NCBI GenBank assembly: GCA_964030785.1
Contig: OZ034966.1
Coordinates: forward strand, 1,895,201 to 1,959,200
Length of the DNA: 64,000 nucleotides
DNA from: Siderastrea siderea
Taxonomy: Eukaryota > Cnidaria > Anthozoa > Scleractinia > Rhizangiidae
Direction: 5' to 3'
How positions within the stretch are numbered: position 1 is the first letter of the stretch; each line of letters starts with the position of its first letter. Position numbers and translations under genes: made by a program. The notes below the pieces were generated by a model. That model did no database searches. It saw only the letters and a program-made list of their open reading frames with translations, and was not told where the DNA came from. This document shows positions 10,756 to 19,195 of this stretch, one piece after another.

Positions 10756-10970
10756 AGTAAGAGATGTGTTGAAGATACATTTGTTTAATAGCGTGTACTT
10801 TTCTACTCGAGGTAAAATTTTGTGAAGCGCATGCGTAAAAATATCTTATTATTGCGACATTAAGGTGAAGGACAGAAAAAGGGTACCATAAGGAAGAGAA
10901 GAAGAAAAATGTGTTATATATATATTGAAAGTGATCAAATATTAATTAGTTCACTTATTGGTAAAGCCTT

Positions 10971-11263
10971 AGGGGGGTGATGGTTGGCCACCATCTGAAC
11001 CCTGTTTGAGGGCTTGCATGCGGTGAATTACGAGGTATAGGGGAACTCCTTCCAGTGGGAGAGTACCCTCGGGTGAGCCCGCTTCGGCTACTGGTGACAG
11101 GGGGGTGCTCAGAGATCCCTCGGGATTTCAACCTCGCTCCCAGAGGTAAAATGTGGAAATGACAACCGCCTTGTCAGCGGTTAAATCCTCGCTTCGGTGA
11201 GGTGAAAGTCCTAGCCGTGGCTAGGCAGGAACAGCCACGAGCACCCCCCGACGAGGGTTTTTG
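10971..11263 (+). ncRNA. Candidate highly structured RNA with T-run terminator
   Basis: A GC-rich island in AT-rich DNA, with no ORF. Helices read directly: GGGGGGTGCTC (11100-11110) pairs perfectly with GAGCACCCCCC (11239-11249), 11 bp closing a 128-nt domain. Inside are CCTCGC-TTCG-GTGAGG (11187-11202), CCTAGC-CGTG-GCTAGG (11210-11225), ATCC/GGAT (11115-11126), and a possible H-type pseudoknot GACAA/TTGTC with CCGC/GCGG (11161-11180). Upstream: GATGGT/ACCATC (10979-10994) and CCAGT/ACTGG (11052-11094). GGGGGGTG at 10972-10979 could compete for the same 3' strand, so a switch is possible. TTTTT (11258-11262) and TTTT (11267-11270) follow, as at pol III genes. No convincing A/B box was found. 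Family unknown. Confidence 0.6.
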
Positions 11264-11271
11264 CTCTTTTA

Positions 11272-11368
11272 TGTGACCTGTCACGCAATGTCACGCGTGA
11301 CTGTCACGTTTGCTGTCACACAATGTCACGCCTCTTGTCACATAAGGTCACGCGTGACTATCACACAT
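11272..11368. promoter_or_regulatory. Cluster of ~10 GTCAC/GTGAC boxes
   Basis: Within about 95 bp the pentamer GTCAC or its complement occurs about ten times, including two copies of the palindrome GTCACGCGTGAC (near 11298 and 11350) and repeated TGTCACG(C/T). This is an iteron-like or operator-like array. It lies immediately 3' of the structured RNA and outside any ORF. Confidence 0.65.
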
Positions 11369-11406
11369 TTTTCGTTGTTTATAAGAGTTTTATAAGGAAA
11401 AACCGA

Positions 11407-11571
11407 TTATTGAACCACATCATAGCCTGAAATTGGGTAGCCATCTTCATCACGAGTTGGTAACATTATTTTTGAAACACACTCACGAGTAATGTATCGT
11501 ATTTGTCTAATATCAGGAGGAGTGAGAAGTTCAAAAAACCAATAACAAATAGTTGCAAAAAGTGCAATCAT
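11407..11571 (-). CDS. Small membrane ORF, 54 aa
   Basis: Starts at the ATG ending at 11571 and stops with TAA at 11407. The first 16 residues are hydrophobic (IALFATICYWFFELL), followed by TPPDIRQIRYITRE and an acidic tail ending GYDVVQ. Looks like a single-pass membrane peptide. It lies 22 bp downstream of the SLATT-like gene on the same strand, so the two may share a transcript. No family recognised. Confidence 0.45.
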   Translation of the reverse strand: MIALFATICYWFFELLTPPDIRQIRYITRECVSKIMLPTRDEDGYPISGYDVVQ

Positions 11572-11593
11572 TTTGTTTGCGTATATAATTACT

Positions 11594-11926
11594 TTAAAAA
11601 TCTACAATTAATTGAGCGAATTTTTTATCGTACTTTTCAGAAATAGATGGCGGAATCTCCATACAATGATCAGTGACGAAATTATCTTTCATTTTCAATC
11701 TATCAAGAAAGACCTTTTCGTCGAAAACTTCACCTCTCAGGTAAAAGCGAATCTCATCAAGTATTTTTTGGTATTCGATACGAGCAAAATTTGCTTGTTC
11801 TGTTTTCTTATCGTATTTCTTAAGGCTTGCCACTGCTTTCAAAATAAGACCAACACCAGTTAAAGTTGCCATGACAGCAGGGTTCAACGTTATTCCTCCG
11901 GCTACTGCGGCACTTATTATTAACAT
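11594..11926 (-). CDS. SLATT-like two-TM protein, 110 aa
   Basis: Two hydrophobic helices (about residues 2-18 and 20-36) are followed by KKYDKKTEQANFARIEYQ, a helical region with IRFYLRG, and an ending of the type PPSISEKYDKKF. This order (2TM, K/E-rich helix with conserved Y, L-R-G, then P-P-x-I/L-P/S) is shared with the 220-aa protein at 47629-48291 and resembles the SLATT family of 2TM effectors. An upstream frame (to 12014) contains GTAATCTTTCAG before a CTGGATG, so an extra 5' exon is possible. Role in the element unknown: a virion membrane or host-interaction protein are both possible. Confidence 0.6.
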   Translation of the reverse strand: MLIISAAVAGGITLNPAVMATLTGVGLILKAVASLKKYDKKTEQANFARIEYQKILDEIRFYLRGEVFDEKVFLDRLKMKDNFVTDHCMEIPPSISEKYDKKFAQLIVDF

Positions 11927-12023
11927 CCAGCTGAAAGATTACAAACAAAATTTTTTCTTCGAAAACCGCGATGCAACTTTTCATAGCCATAATGTTTCTT
12001 ATGGTAATAACCATACAAATCTT

Positions 12024-12746
12024 TCAGAATTTTAACTTTCTCTGCAGAAAGTGTTTGGTCGATATGGTTGAATTCGAAAATGTCCCGCATTGTGGTATTT
12101 CTTTTACGTATGATATTTGTGTTTCATCCGTCAGAAACATTGATATTACATAATAAATTCCTATATCATGATTAATATCGAAATTTTGTTCTTTTTTTCT
12201 TATATCAGTCGAATTGAACCTATGTACAGAAGATTTTGTTGAATCATTAGGATCTTCCTTTTTCATAAAAAGACTAATTGTATTATAATTACTTTGGTTT
12301 GTTTCATATATTATTTTAGCTTTTAATAATACATTATTTTTATTCATAATTATTTTTTTATAACTATTTAATGAAAAATTACCATTGCCTTTTTCTTTTT
12401 TATGAAAACCATGAATATAATGAACGGGGCCAATCAAATTATATCCGTTTAAAGAAAGATCTGTTTCCATTACCATTTTCCCATTTTCAATAACAAAAGC
12501 GGTGTCATAGACACTTGGGTCAACATTTGAAATTGTTTCTTTAACACCATAGACAATTAAATGACCAATTGTTAAAAAGGATGGTTTACTGACTGTACCA
12601 TGCAAATCAAGATATAGGAATTGTGGAGGTGAGCTACCCCATCTGTGAAAATTGATTACTGTTTTGGTGTACGTTTCGAATGTTTTTGTTGCATAATTAG
12701 AAATTGAAATCGTTGTTGCTTGCGGGGTTACACTCAACTCATTCAT
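12024..12746 (-). CDS. Unknown 240-aa protein next to the fibre-like gene
   Basis: A beta-rich protein with many Ser/Thr/Asn and aromatic residues (FHRWGSSPPQFLYLDLHG, IGHLIVYGVKE, GYNLIGPVHYIHGF), no signal peptide and no TM. It lies 121 bp downstream of the collagen/tail-fibre-like gene on the same strand. Position and composition suggest a fibre head or chaperone-like partner, but no family is recognised and this is inference. Confidence 0.6.
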   Translation of the reverse strand: MNELSVTPQATTISISNYATKTFETYTKTVINFHRWGSSPPQFLYLDLHGTVSKPSFLTIGHLIVYGVKETISNVDPSVYDTAFVIENGKMVMETDLSLNGYNLIGPVHYIHGFHKKEKGNGNFSLNSYKKIIMNKNNVLLKAKIIYETNQSNYNTISLFMKKEDPNDSTKSSVHRFNSTDIRKKEQNFDINHDIGIYYVISMFLTDETQISYVKEIPQCGTFSNSTISTKHFLQRKLKF

Positions 12747-12866
12747 TTCCGGCTAAAACCATTCAACGACTAAAGTATAGTAACCGACCGGAAGTTTATA
12801 TAGGTTAAAACCGAGGCGTGACCGGTACTGGTTTGGTGAGCCTTTTTGAAACAAGAGTTTAAGTTG

Positions 12867-13871
12867 CTAAGCTTTTTTATTAATTTGATGTGGAGAATTG
12901 GGAAAATCGTTAATACCCAAAACCTCGATATTGTTTTCACTCGAAGATTCATCAGTGTCTTCCATCAAGTATCTGAAGGCCTCTCTTTTTTGCCCTGAAT
13001 TAATGATCTGAGATTCATGAATTTTTTGAGTGACAAGATCTCTCATAGTTGTTATTTCATTTTGCATGAAATCAACATTAACTGCAGATTTAGAATCTCT
13101 GTAATCGGTTTGTAAGTTAACAATTTTATTATTGTTTAAATTCAAGTTTCCAGTCATATTGTTAGTGCCATCAAGTTTGATAAACTTTTTTTGTGTCATG
13201 TCATCAATTCTGTAGTTAACAAACTCGACACATGCGGCGTCTCTTTTGTTTGATGGAAGATTAAGATTGATAATTGATTTATTTTTCATATCAATATCAG
13301 CTCCTTTATCCAGTTTTTTCGCAAGCTGATTATCGACGTATATTTTGTTTGTGGCTTGATCTGCCTGTACTGGGTCTTTTACGTTGTAGATTGTATTATT
13401 GTTCATATCAATGCTGGCTTCCATTTTTCCGCCTTCCTTTTTTGAAAGAAAGATATTTCTCGTGTCCTGATAGTTTATTACCTTTGTCAAATCACCGTGG
13501 ACAGGATAAGGGTTGCTTTTTAATCGCAAAATATCGTACTTATTTTCCATGTCAATATTAGCAGAACCGCTGGCACTACCCTGAGGGCCACGATCACCTT
13601 TATCGCCCTTGTCGCCCTTGTCACCCTTGTCACCTTTTAAACCCTGTGACCCTTTCTGTCCTTGGAGACCAATCGGACCTTGTGGTACTGTGGCACCTTT
13701 TTCACCCCTTGGTCCACGAGGGCCTTGTAGTCCCGCTGAACCTTTGTCACCCTTCGGCCCAGGAGGGCCTTCAGGGCCAGGAGGACCCCCTGGGCCAGGA
13801 GGACCAACTTTTCCACTTTCACTCGTCGTAGTTTGGCTAGTTCCACCAATTTGACTGTTAATATACCCCAT
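12867..13871 (-). CDS. Collagen-like / tail-fibre-like protein, 334 aa
   Basis: Residues about 20-100 are Gly-x-y collagen repeats ([22 protein letters not shown], then repeated GDKGDKG). The C-terminal half has at least three repeats of the type D(M/L)NNNxI(Y/V)N(V/L)...D(A/S)...V(N/E)(F/V), e.g. [30 protein letters not shown]. These are the classic phage tail-fibre beta-helix repeats. Together they predict a trimeric fibre: collagen stalk plus fibrous shaft, probably projecting from capsid vertices for host binding. The start codon overlaps the last base of the ATPase gene upstream, indicating coordinated expression. The collagen antisense gives Pro-rich shadow ORFs on the plus strand. Confidence 0.85.
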   Translation of the reverse strand: MGYINSQIGGTSQTTTSESGKVGPPGPGGPPGPEGPPGPKGDKGSAGLQGPRGPRGEKGATVPQGPIGLQGQKGSQGLKGDKGDKGDKGDKGDRGPQGSASGSANIDMENKYDILRLKSNPYPVHGDLTKVINYQDTRNIFLSKKEGGKMEASIDMNNNTIYNVKDPVQADQATNKIYVDNQLAKKLDKGADIDMKNKSIINLNLPSNKRDAACVEFVNYRIDDMTQKKFIKLDGTNNMTGNLNLNNNKIVNLQTDYRDSKSAVNVDFMQNEITTMRDLVTQKIHESQIINSGQKREAFRYLMEDTDESSSENNIEVLGINDFPNSPHQINKKA

Positions 13872-14503
13872 TATATATCTTCATCAAAATTTTTTTTAAT
13901 TATTTTTTGGGGTTTGTCATAGTAAAGGAAAGAATATTTTTCATCGGTGGCGCGATCTAAAACCTCATGATCCACACCTATTTCGTTTGCAATTCGTTTG
14001 TTTTCTTTTGGATCTAATCTGAAAATACAAAGATGGCTGCAGTTAACACGGATGTCTTTTGGCACCTTGTAAAAGGTTTGAGAGAGGTAAATAACGCAGC
14101 AGTTTTTGTGCCGCCCGTTGATAAAATAATTAATGATATCGTTTTGGTTTTTTTCGCAAACAAGATCATCAAAAACAACTATTTTTTGGTTGTCCGCACG
14201 AAGTTCTTCGAGTGGAATGATTTCATCACCGTAAGCCTCGATAATATCATAACCAACCTTGGGGTTGTATTTTTCAGCAAATTCCTGCAAAAGAGACTGA
14301 TATTTATTCTGGTGCAGGTTTTTTGAAAAGAGGTAAATTTTATCATACTCTAACATCTCATAAAGCATATGCAGTAATGTGTTTGTTTTACCAGAATTAC
14401 TGGACCCACAAATTAACATCCGAAAAACATCTGCTGGCATACAAGGGTGACCTTGCTTGTAGTCACTCTCGGAAGAACCTGGGTCATAATTTGGAATCTT
14501 CAT
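13871..14503 (-). CDS. FtsK/HerA (A32-like) genome-packaging ATPase
   Basis: 210 aa. Walker A is [12 protein letters not shown] (about residues 31-42) and Walker B is KIVVFDDLV (about 106-114). Downstream come [15 protein letters not shown], the sensor-like region of A32 ATPases, and a C-terminal [13 protein letters not shown] segment. Length is normal for Polinton packaging ATPases. The enzyme would pump element DNA into preformed capsids. It is divergently transcribed from the 14539 gene across a 35-bp spacer that holds the AT-rich promoter motif. It appears intact, unlike the element 2 counterpart. Confidence 0.92.
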   Translation of the reverse strand: MKIPNYDPGSSESDYKQGHPCMPADVFRMLICGSSNSGKTNTLLHMLYEMLEYDKIYLFSKNLHQNKYQSLLQEFAEKYNPKVGYDIIEAYGDEIIPLEELRADNQKIVVFDDLVCEKNQNDIINYFINGRHKNCCVIYLSQTFYKVPKDIRVNCSHLCIFRLDPKENKRIANEIGVDHEVLDRATDEKYSFLYYDKPQKIIKKNFDEDI

Positions 14504-14513
14504 TTTTTTTTTC

Positions 14514-14530
14514 GCTTCTATATATTAACG
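14514..14530. promoter_or_regulatory. Bidirectional CTATATATTAA promoter motif
   Basis: The 35-bp gap between two divergent start codons (14503 minus, 14539 plus) holds CTATATATTAA at 14518-14528. This matches the TTAATATA-type block found upstream of the other late genes of element 1 (see findings). Confidence 0.55.
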
Positions 14531-14538
14531 CTGGAAAT

Positions 14539-15525
14539 ATGTCGATGAAAAAATGGCGTCAGTTGGCTGAAGAAAAGTCGGTGATTGATCAGCAAACAGA
14601 AGAAATTCACCAAAAATTTAAAATGGATAAAATAAACAAAGAGTTTGGTCAGCTTTCAGGAGAAGAGTTTTTTAAACCAATCACAAAAAGGCTTGATGAA
14701 AAGAGCACCACTGTGGAAGAAGAGGAAGAAGAGGAGCGGGAAGTTCCTGATTACACAATGGATGAATTTGACGAAATCAACCAGTTTGGTGACGAATTCA
14801 GGCCGGATGCGCCAACACCAGCACCGTCACCACCAACAACACCAACAACAACCACAACACCAATAGAACCAACATCACTTCCACCCCCATATCAAGAATT
14901 TGATGATCTTCCATTACCACCTCCACCTTTGATGGAAGAAACTGTTATGCCAGGATCTTCCAAAGATGAAACAAGGGAAGAAACATCAAAACGGCTTAGA
15001 ACTGTAAAAAGTATTCTTGCAAAACATGGAAGTGAACCAACTTACAAAGTAAAAAGTAAAGGATCTAAATACTATGGATATTATGTGGAAGAACTAGAAG
15101 CTGAGGCGTTTAAACTCGAAACAATTAAGGCACATCAAGAACATGCAGAAAAGTTACTTAAAAGAAAACAACCTTTATCAACACAATTACAAGAAAAAAA
15201 GGCGAAATTGAAACCACCAAAAAAACAAGAAAAAAGAGAAATCTCCAAAACTCCTCTTGAAAAAGCTGTCATGAGCCGAAGACCCGCTTTTGAACTTTCT
15301 GACAATGAAGATGACTTTTCTGAACAGGATTGGGAAATCGAAGGAAGTGGCATCGCTGATGAAGCTGAAAATTTGATCAACCAACTTTATTTGAGCTTAG
15401 GATCGATAAAAGCAGGAAACAGCTCAATAAAACTGAAAAATCAGGTATCATATCTTCTTGATTCACTTGTTGAACTCGGCACAATCGATAAAAAACAAAA
15501 GAAAAAATTATTTCTGATTATATAA
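14539..15525 (+). CDS. Pro-rich PPxY virion-associated protein, 328 aa
   Basis: The ATG at 14539 is chosen because the frame upstream lies over the ATPase and begins right after the promoter motif. Order: basic/helical N terminus; a poly-Glu tract; Thr/Pro-rich linker with PTPAPSPPTTPTT; LPPPYQEF, a PPxY late-domain motif (WW-domain ligand); a basic Lys-rich helix; and a C-terminal helical domain (LINQLYLSLGSIKAG...). PPxY motifs recruit NEDD4-type ligases and ESCRT in several viruses, including adenovirus protein VI. It heads the plus-strand morphogenesis cluster, 10 bp before the minor capsid gene. Confidence 0.65.
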   Translation: MSMKKWRQLAEEKSVIDQQTEEIHQKFKMDKINKEFGQLSGEEFFKPITKRLDEKSTTVEEEEEEEREVPDYTMDEFDEINQFGDEFRPDAPTPAPSPPTTPTTTTTPIEPTSLPPPYQEFDDLPLPPPPLMEETVMPGSSKDETREETSKRLRTVKSILAKHGSEPTYKVKSKGSKYYGYYVEELEAEAFKLETIKAHQEHAEKLLKRKQPLSTQLQEKKAKLKPPKKQEKREISKTPLEKAVMSRRPAFELSDNEDDFSEQDWEIEGSGIADEAENLINQLYLSLGSIKAGNSSIKLKNQVSYLLDSLVELGTIDKKQKKKLFLII

Positions 15526-15535
15526 AACAATAATT

Positions 15536-16294
15536 ATGTCTTTTGATCTCATTCTCAGCTCAAAACTCGCAAAACTCCAAAGAAGTGGAGACCAGAATGT
15601 TCCACATGATTTCACAATTAATTTTCCAACTCCAATTTATTTAGATTCAGGAAAATATCAAGCAGCATTGAAAAATATCTCAATGAGTTATTCATGGTAT
15701 AATATAGATGCCGCTTATGATAATAACAAAATTCGCTGGGAAAAAAAAACGGAACAAGCTTGGAAAACTTTGACGTTCCCAAATGGAATGTATGATTACG
15801 CAAACATTAACGATTTTATTCAGAAACACGTCGGTAGAGTAGATCCAAAAGTTGAAAAAAGTGATTTCATTTTCAATATGTATTTCGATATGACGGTTTA
15901 CAGAGTTGTCATTTTAATTCATGATGATTATGAGCTTGACTTATCTCAAGGATCTTTTTCTGATTTAATTGGTTATGGAAAAGTGACTTTGAGTGGAGAT
16001 AGTGTCGGAAGAAAACTACCAGATATTACAAGAGGTGTTGATTGGGTGTTTATCCACTGTGATCTGATCGCCCGGGAATCGAACAATGATCCAAAAGATG
16101 TAATATACACTTTTTCAACAGCCATGCTTCGAGTAAGTTATCCATTTGAAAAAGAACCGCTTATTCTCAATTGGCATCCTGTGAACAAAAAAATTATCGA
16201 TTCGGTAAGGATTAGAGTTACTGACGGAATTGGTGGTGCTCTGGATCTTAACGGGATAGATATTTTGGTTAATTTAATGATAAAACAAGAATGA
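15536..16294 (+). CDS. Minor capsid (penton-like) protein, 252 aa
   Basis: Beta-rich protein with N-terminal FDLILSSKLAKLQRSGDQN, then HDFTINFPTPIYLDSGKYQAALKNISMSYSWYNI. This opening (F-T-I-x-F/L-P-x-P-I-x-L...G-x-Y/W-x-x-A/G-L) is typical of the single jelly-roll penton of Polintons. No TM and no signal. It directly precedes the small virion gene and the major capsid gene, the conserved Polinton order. It would form the five-fold vertices. An AT-rich motif ATTATATAA lies at 15517-15525. Confidence 0.8.
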   Translation: MSFDLILSSKLAKLQRSGDQNVPHDFTINFPTPIYLDSGKYQAALKNISMSYSWYNIDAAYDNNKIRWEKKTEQAWKTLTFPNGMYDYANINDFIQKHVGRVDPKVEKSDFIFNMYFDMTVYRVVILIHDDYELDLSQGSFSDLIGYGKVTLSGDSVGRKLPDITRGVDWVFIHCDLIARESNNDPKDVIYTFSTAMLRVSYPFEKEPLILNWHPVNKKIIDSVRIRVTDGIGGALDLNGIDILVNLMIKQE

Positions 16295-16319
16295 ATTTTA
16301 TTTTCATTAATATACAACC

Positions 16320-16655
16320 ATGAATCATCCGAGCGAGTGGGCAAAATTTTTTGATGAAAAAACCGAAACTTTTCGCTATAAACATAAAGGGTCGGGTGTG
16401 ATCCGTGACACCTTCATGACCATCGGAAAAGTATTCAAAGACAATGTAAAGAATGTGGCAAAGAAAACAGCCGAAAAAGCCACAAAAACAATCGCTGAAA
16501 AGGCGGGTCAGTAAGTTGGTGAAATTGCTGTCGAAAAAGGTTAAAAAAAAATACGTCAACTATTGCAAGAGCGAAAGAAAAAGCAAATGAGGAAGGATGC
16601 ACAAAATAAACTTACAAACATTTTACAAAATAAACTACCAAAAAAAATCAGATGA
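16320..16655 (+). pseudogene. Small virion protein, interrupted by two stops
   Basis: The first 64 codons (HPSEWAKFF...GSGVIRDTFMTIGKV) are homologous in layout to the element 2 gene at 44295. That gene has a polar start, G-x-G-V, a hydrophobic T-helix and a long Lys-rich amphipathic tail. The same frame continues past a TAA at 16512-16514 and a second TAA at about 16545, with a sensible basic tail, until TGA at 16653-16655. The gene is therefore full-length in layout but carries two nonsense codons, or acts as a truncated 64-aa peptide. ATTAATATA lies just upstream at 16306-16314. Confidence 0.6.
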
Positions 16656-16741
16656 GGCTCTGATAAAATTGAATCGAATTTTGGCAAATGAAATTTAAGC
16701 GCAAAAATTTTTTTTTTCTTTTAATATAAAAGCTTGTTGTA

Positions 16742-18004
16742 ATGTTCAGAATTCAACCATACCTCGAGAGTGAAAAATATGTCAAATTCCTTTTAACCAC
16801 CCCTATCCTCTTACCCGCTAATGGTGACAATCAAGAAAAAGAGGGTTACACTTTCAAGGTGATGGACAGGGACAATATTTATGATTGGTATAATGCCTAT
16901 TTCCGCGTAGATTACAAGTTTGAAGCAACAGCAAATGGAGGTAATGTTGTCGCTAACACCGAATCAGCTCCGATAAACGGTTCTTTTTCATTGATTAAAA
17001 GTTTGAGGGTCAACTCATCTGGCAAAGAACTTTACTATGCGAATAATATCCACAAATTCATTTTCATCAAAAATCTGCTTGAATTTTCTGATGATTTTTC
17101 AAGAAGCGTGGCAAAAGATCAGTTTTGGTATCTTGACATTGACGCAACCACAGCGACTGATGCAAATGCGTCGAATACTGGAATGCAATCAAGGGCGCTT
17201 CTATCACATGGTGGAAAGATGGTTCAGACAACAATTCCTTTAAACAGATACTCCTTTTTCGAAGGGCTTTCCGACAGGCTGCTGCCACCAATGCAACTTG
17301 AGTTTCTTATTACTTTACAAAATGATAGAGAATTGATTTACCAAAATGATGGAACAGCTCGAAGAATTGTTGTTCGCAAATTAGAATTATGGGTTCCACA
17401 ATTACATTTCACTGGTAAAGGACAGACCTTTGTAAATGAAAATTTCTTAAAACCAACCCAATGGAAATACTTGAAAGAAAATATTTTTTCTTTGAGTGAA
17501 AGAAGGGACGAGAGTGGTATGTTCATGATTGGGAGTGGAATAAAAAACCCCAAACATGTCTTTGTATTCTTTCAACAAGCTCGTAAAATAAATCGTTACG
17601 AACAAAATCCTTACTTTTTTGACACATTTGATATCGATGGTGATGCCTCAGCAAAATTGAAAACTTGCAGCCTCCAATGCGGGACAAACTTTTACCCTCA
17701 GATTGAATACGATGATGAGTTTAAAGTAAGAATTTTGAAGGATTTGATAAATTTTAGATACAGAAAAAACGACTACAACACCGGCGTTCAGATACAAGTC
17801 GCAAACTTTGAGAAGTTATACCCAATTATATACTTCGATTTACGAAATGCCAAAGAAAGTTTGACAGGGGACCCACAAATCCTTTATTTTCATTACAAAC
17901 TTAACGAACCTGCTAACGCTCAAGATTATAAAATCTTCGCCGCGGTTTTGAATGAGCAAGAATTTGTTCTGAAACAACTTGGTAATGAGCTTGTTGTCGT
18001 CTGA
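16742..18004 (+). CDS. Major capsid protein, double jelly-roll, 420 aa
   Basis: Recognised by length, position and sequence features of Polinton major capsid proteins. These include PINGSFSLIKSLRVNSSGKELY near the start of the first jelly roll, TTIPLNRYSFFEGLSDRLLPPMQLEF in the middle, and a second beta domain with WVPQLHFT and YPIIYFDLRN. Hexameric capsomers of this fold build an icosahedral capsid in adenovirus, PRD1 and the NCLDVs. The gene is intact, preceded by TTAATATAA (16721-16729) and followed by the small basic genes and protease, the normal late cluster. Confidence 0.9.
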   Translation: MFRIQPYLESEKYVKFLLTTPILLPANGDNQEKEGYTFKVMDRDNIYDWYNAYFRVDYKFEATANGGNVVANTESAPINGSFSLIKSLRVNSSGKELYYANNIHKFIFIKNLLEFSDDFSRSVAKDQFWYLDIDATTATDANASNTGMQSRALLSHGGKMVQTTIPLNRYSFFEGLSDRLLPPMQLEFLITLQNDRELIYQNDGTARRIVVRKLELWVPQLHFTGKGQTFVNENFLKPTQWKYLKENIFSLSERRDESGMFMIGSGIKNPKHVFVFFQQARKINRYEQNPYFFDTFDIDGDASAKLKTCSLQCGTNFYPQIEYDDEFKVRILKDLINFRYRKNDYNTGVQIQVANFEKLYPIIYFDLRNAKESLTGDPQILYFHYKLNEPANAQDYKIFAAVLNEQEFVLKQLGNELVVV

Positions 18005-18045
18005 AAAAAATTGAATAAAAATTCTGAATATAATATATACGCACG

Positions 18046-18243
18046 ATGAGCACAACTTATCATCCATATAAAATCGCACTGACTGATGGTCAGAAAAAAA
18101 AACTTAAAAAAGCTTATGTAACAAAGATGCCTGTTGGACTGAAAGTCAAACCAGACCAAATTGGGCGTGGTGACGAACTGCTTCTCACTGAAACTCAAAT
18201 CAAGCGATTGAAAAAAGATCGGCGGCAGGGAAAGGAATGGTAA
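18046..18243 (+). CDS. Small basic virion-associated protein, 65 aa
   Basis: Lys-rich protein with the layout KIALTDGQKKKLKKAY...VGLKV...GRGDELLLTETQIKRLKK. A TDGQ-K-L-x-x-A-Y and D-E-L-x-L-T-x-(T/S)-Q-(I/V)-x-(K/R)-L pattern is seen in many cnidarian Polintons (from memory of the family; function not known). It overlaps the next gene by 7 bp, indicating co-transcription or coupled expression. Probably DNA-binding or core-associated. The motif TAATATATA lies at 18031-18039. Confidence 0.7.
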   Translation: MSTTYHPYKIALTDGQKKKLKKAYVTKMPVGLKVKPDQIGRGDELLLTETQIKRLKKDRRQGKEW

Positions 18244-18749
18244 TAAAATTAAGCCAGACACAGATTCAGAACACTGCGCAGCGTGGTGGAAATTTGTTTT
18301 CTGCTATGTTAGGTTTGGCACGACCTTTGATAAAGCCAGCCCTTGGAGCATTAGCGAGTGCAGGTTTGAGTTTTGGCGCTGAAAAGGTGCTGAAAAAGAT
18401 ATTTGGAAATGGCTTTGGACCAAGGGAAATTGAGCTTTATAAACTTGTCCAGCAAATGACTCCTTCTCAAAAAAAGGCGGCAGAACAATATCTTGTTGGC
18501 CAAGGTTTGGTGAGAGGAAGCGGTGCACAATATGGTGGCTTCCTTGGTATGTTGGCGTCTATCGGAGTGCCTTTAGCCATTGATTTAGTTCGAAAAATAA
18601 TCGGAAAAGGTATGCAAACGCAACCACCACGCTCACGACCGAGGCGAGCACCTCCTCTTCCACCACCACCTAAAGGTAAAGGAATGCAAATTCAACCTCC
18701 ACCTTTCTTTGGAACTTGGGATGATTATTATCGTTTAAAAAAAAAATGA
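18237..18749 (+). CDS. Membrane-active minor virion protein, 170 aa
   Basis: Starts IKLSQTQIQNTAQRGGNLFSAML. The QRGG site followed by hydrophobic residues looks like an adenain-type processing site (x-x-G-G). Two amphipathic/hydrophobic regions follow (LIKPALGALASAGLSFG and GGFLGMLASIGVPLAIDLV), then a Pro/Arg-rich tail (PPRSRPRRAPPLPPPP). The layout recalls adenovirus protein VI-like lytic factors. It overlaps both neighbours, the last four bases being ATGA shared with the protease start. Function is inferred from composition, not homology. Confidence 0.6.
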   Translation: MVIKLSQTQIQNTAQRGGNLFSAMLGLARPLIKPALGALASAGLSFGAEKVLKKIFGNGFGPREIELYKLVQQMTPSQKKAAEQYLVGQGLVRGSGAQYGGFLGMLASIGVPLAIDLVRKIIGKGMQTQPPRSRPRRAPPLPPPPKGKGMQIQPPPFFGTWDDYYRLKKK

Positions 18750-19189
18750 AATTTGAAGATAAACCTCTATCCAACATTGACCTGAGAAAATGGTGCAACT
18801 TTTTACGAATTCCAATAAAAGGTATTTTTAGCAGAAATGAAACAAAACCTTTGTTTCATTCTCCATGTATTATCAACTTGGATGATTTCGGAAGTTTGGG
18901 AACTCACTGGGTATGTTGTTGGCCAAAAGGAAAAGGTCTTTTTGAGTATTTCGATTCATTTGGGCTTCCACCACCTTTAGAATGGGAACAAGAGATGTCA
19001 ATGCATGGGATTAAATATTTTTTTAGAAATGATAATCAAATTCAATGGGAAAAAAGTGTAAGATGTGGTTACTACTGCCTTCTCTTTTTAAACGAAAGAA
19101 ATAAAGGAACAAGTTTTGCCGATATTTTGAAAATTTTCTCCAATGATTTACTTCAAAATGAAGAAATTGTGAAAAATTATTTTTCTTAA
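18746..19189 (+). CDS. Adenain-like maturation cysteine protease, 147 aa
   Basis: His54-Trp in GTHWVCCW, Asp70 in FEYFDSFG, Gln100, and Cys107 in RCGYYC give the adenain/Ulp1-type triad plus oxyanion Gln. The Gln-x6-Cys-Gly spacing equals that of adenovirus protease (Q115/C122). Length is somewhat short but complete. The enzyme would cleave virion precursors, probably at the QRGG/xGG sites seen in neighbouring proteins. Start overlaps the preceding stop (ATGA). Confidence 0.88.
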   Translation: MKFEDKPLSNIDLRKWCNFLRIPIKGIFSRNETKPLFHSPCIINLDDFGSLGTHWVCCWPKGKGLFEYFDSFGLPPPLEWEQEMSMHGIKYFFRNDNQIQWEKSVRCGYYCLLFLNERNKGTSFADILKIFSNDLLQNEEIVKNYFS

Positions 19190-19195
19190 TATATA

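Noticed and set aside
10971..11263. Group II intron, RNase P or pol III A/B-box identity for the structured RNA
   Set aside because: No domain V, no RNase P core and no acceptable A/B-box pair could be found; GGTTAAATCC and GGATTTCAACC deviate too much from the B-box.
13609..13854. Pro-rich plus-strand ORFs opposite the collagen gene
   Set aside because: Antisense of Gly-x-y codons always gives Pro-rich frames; the minus-strand collagen/fibre gene explains them.
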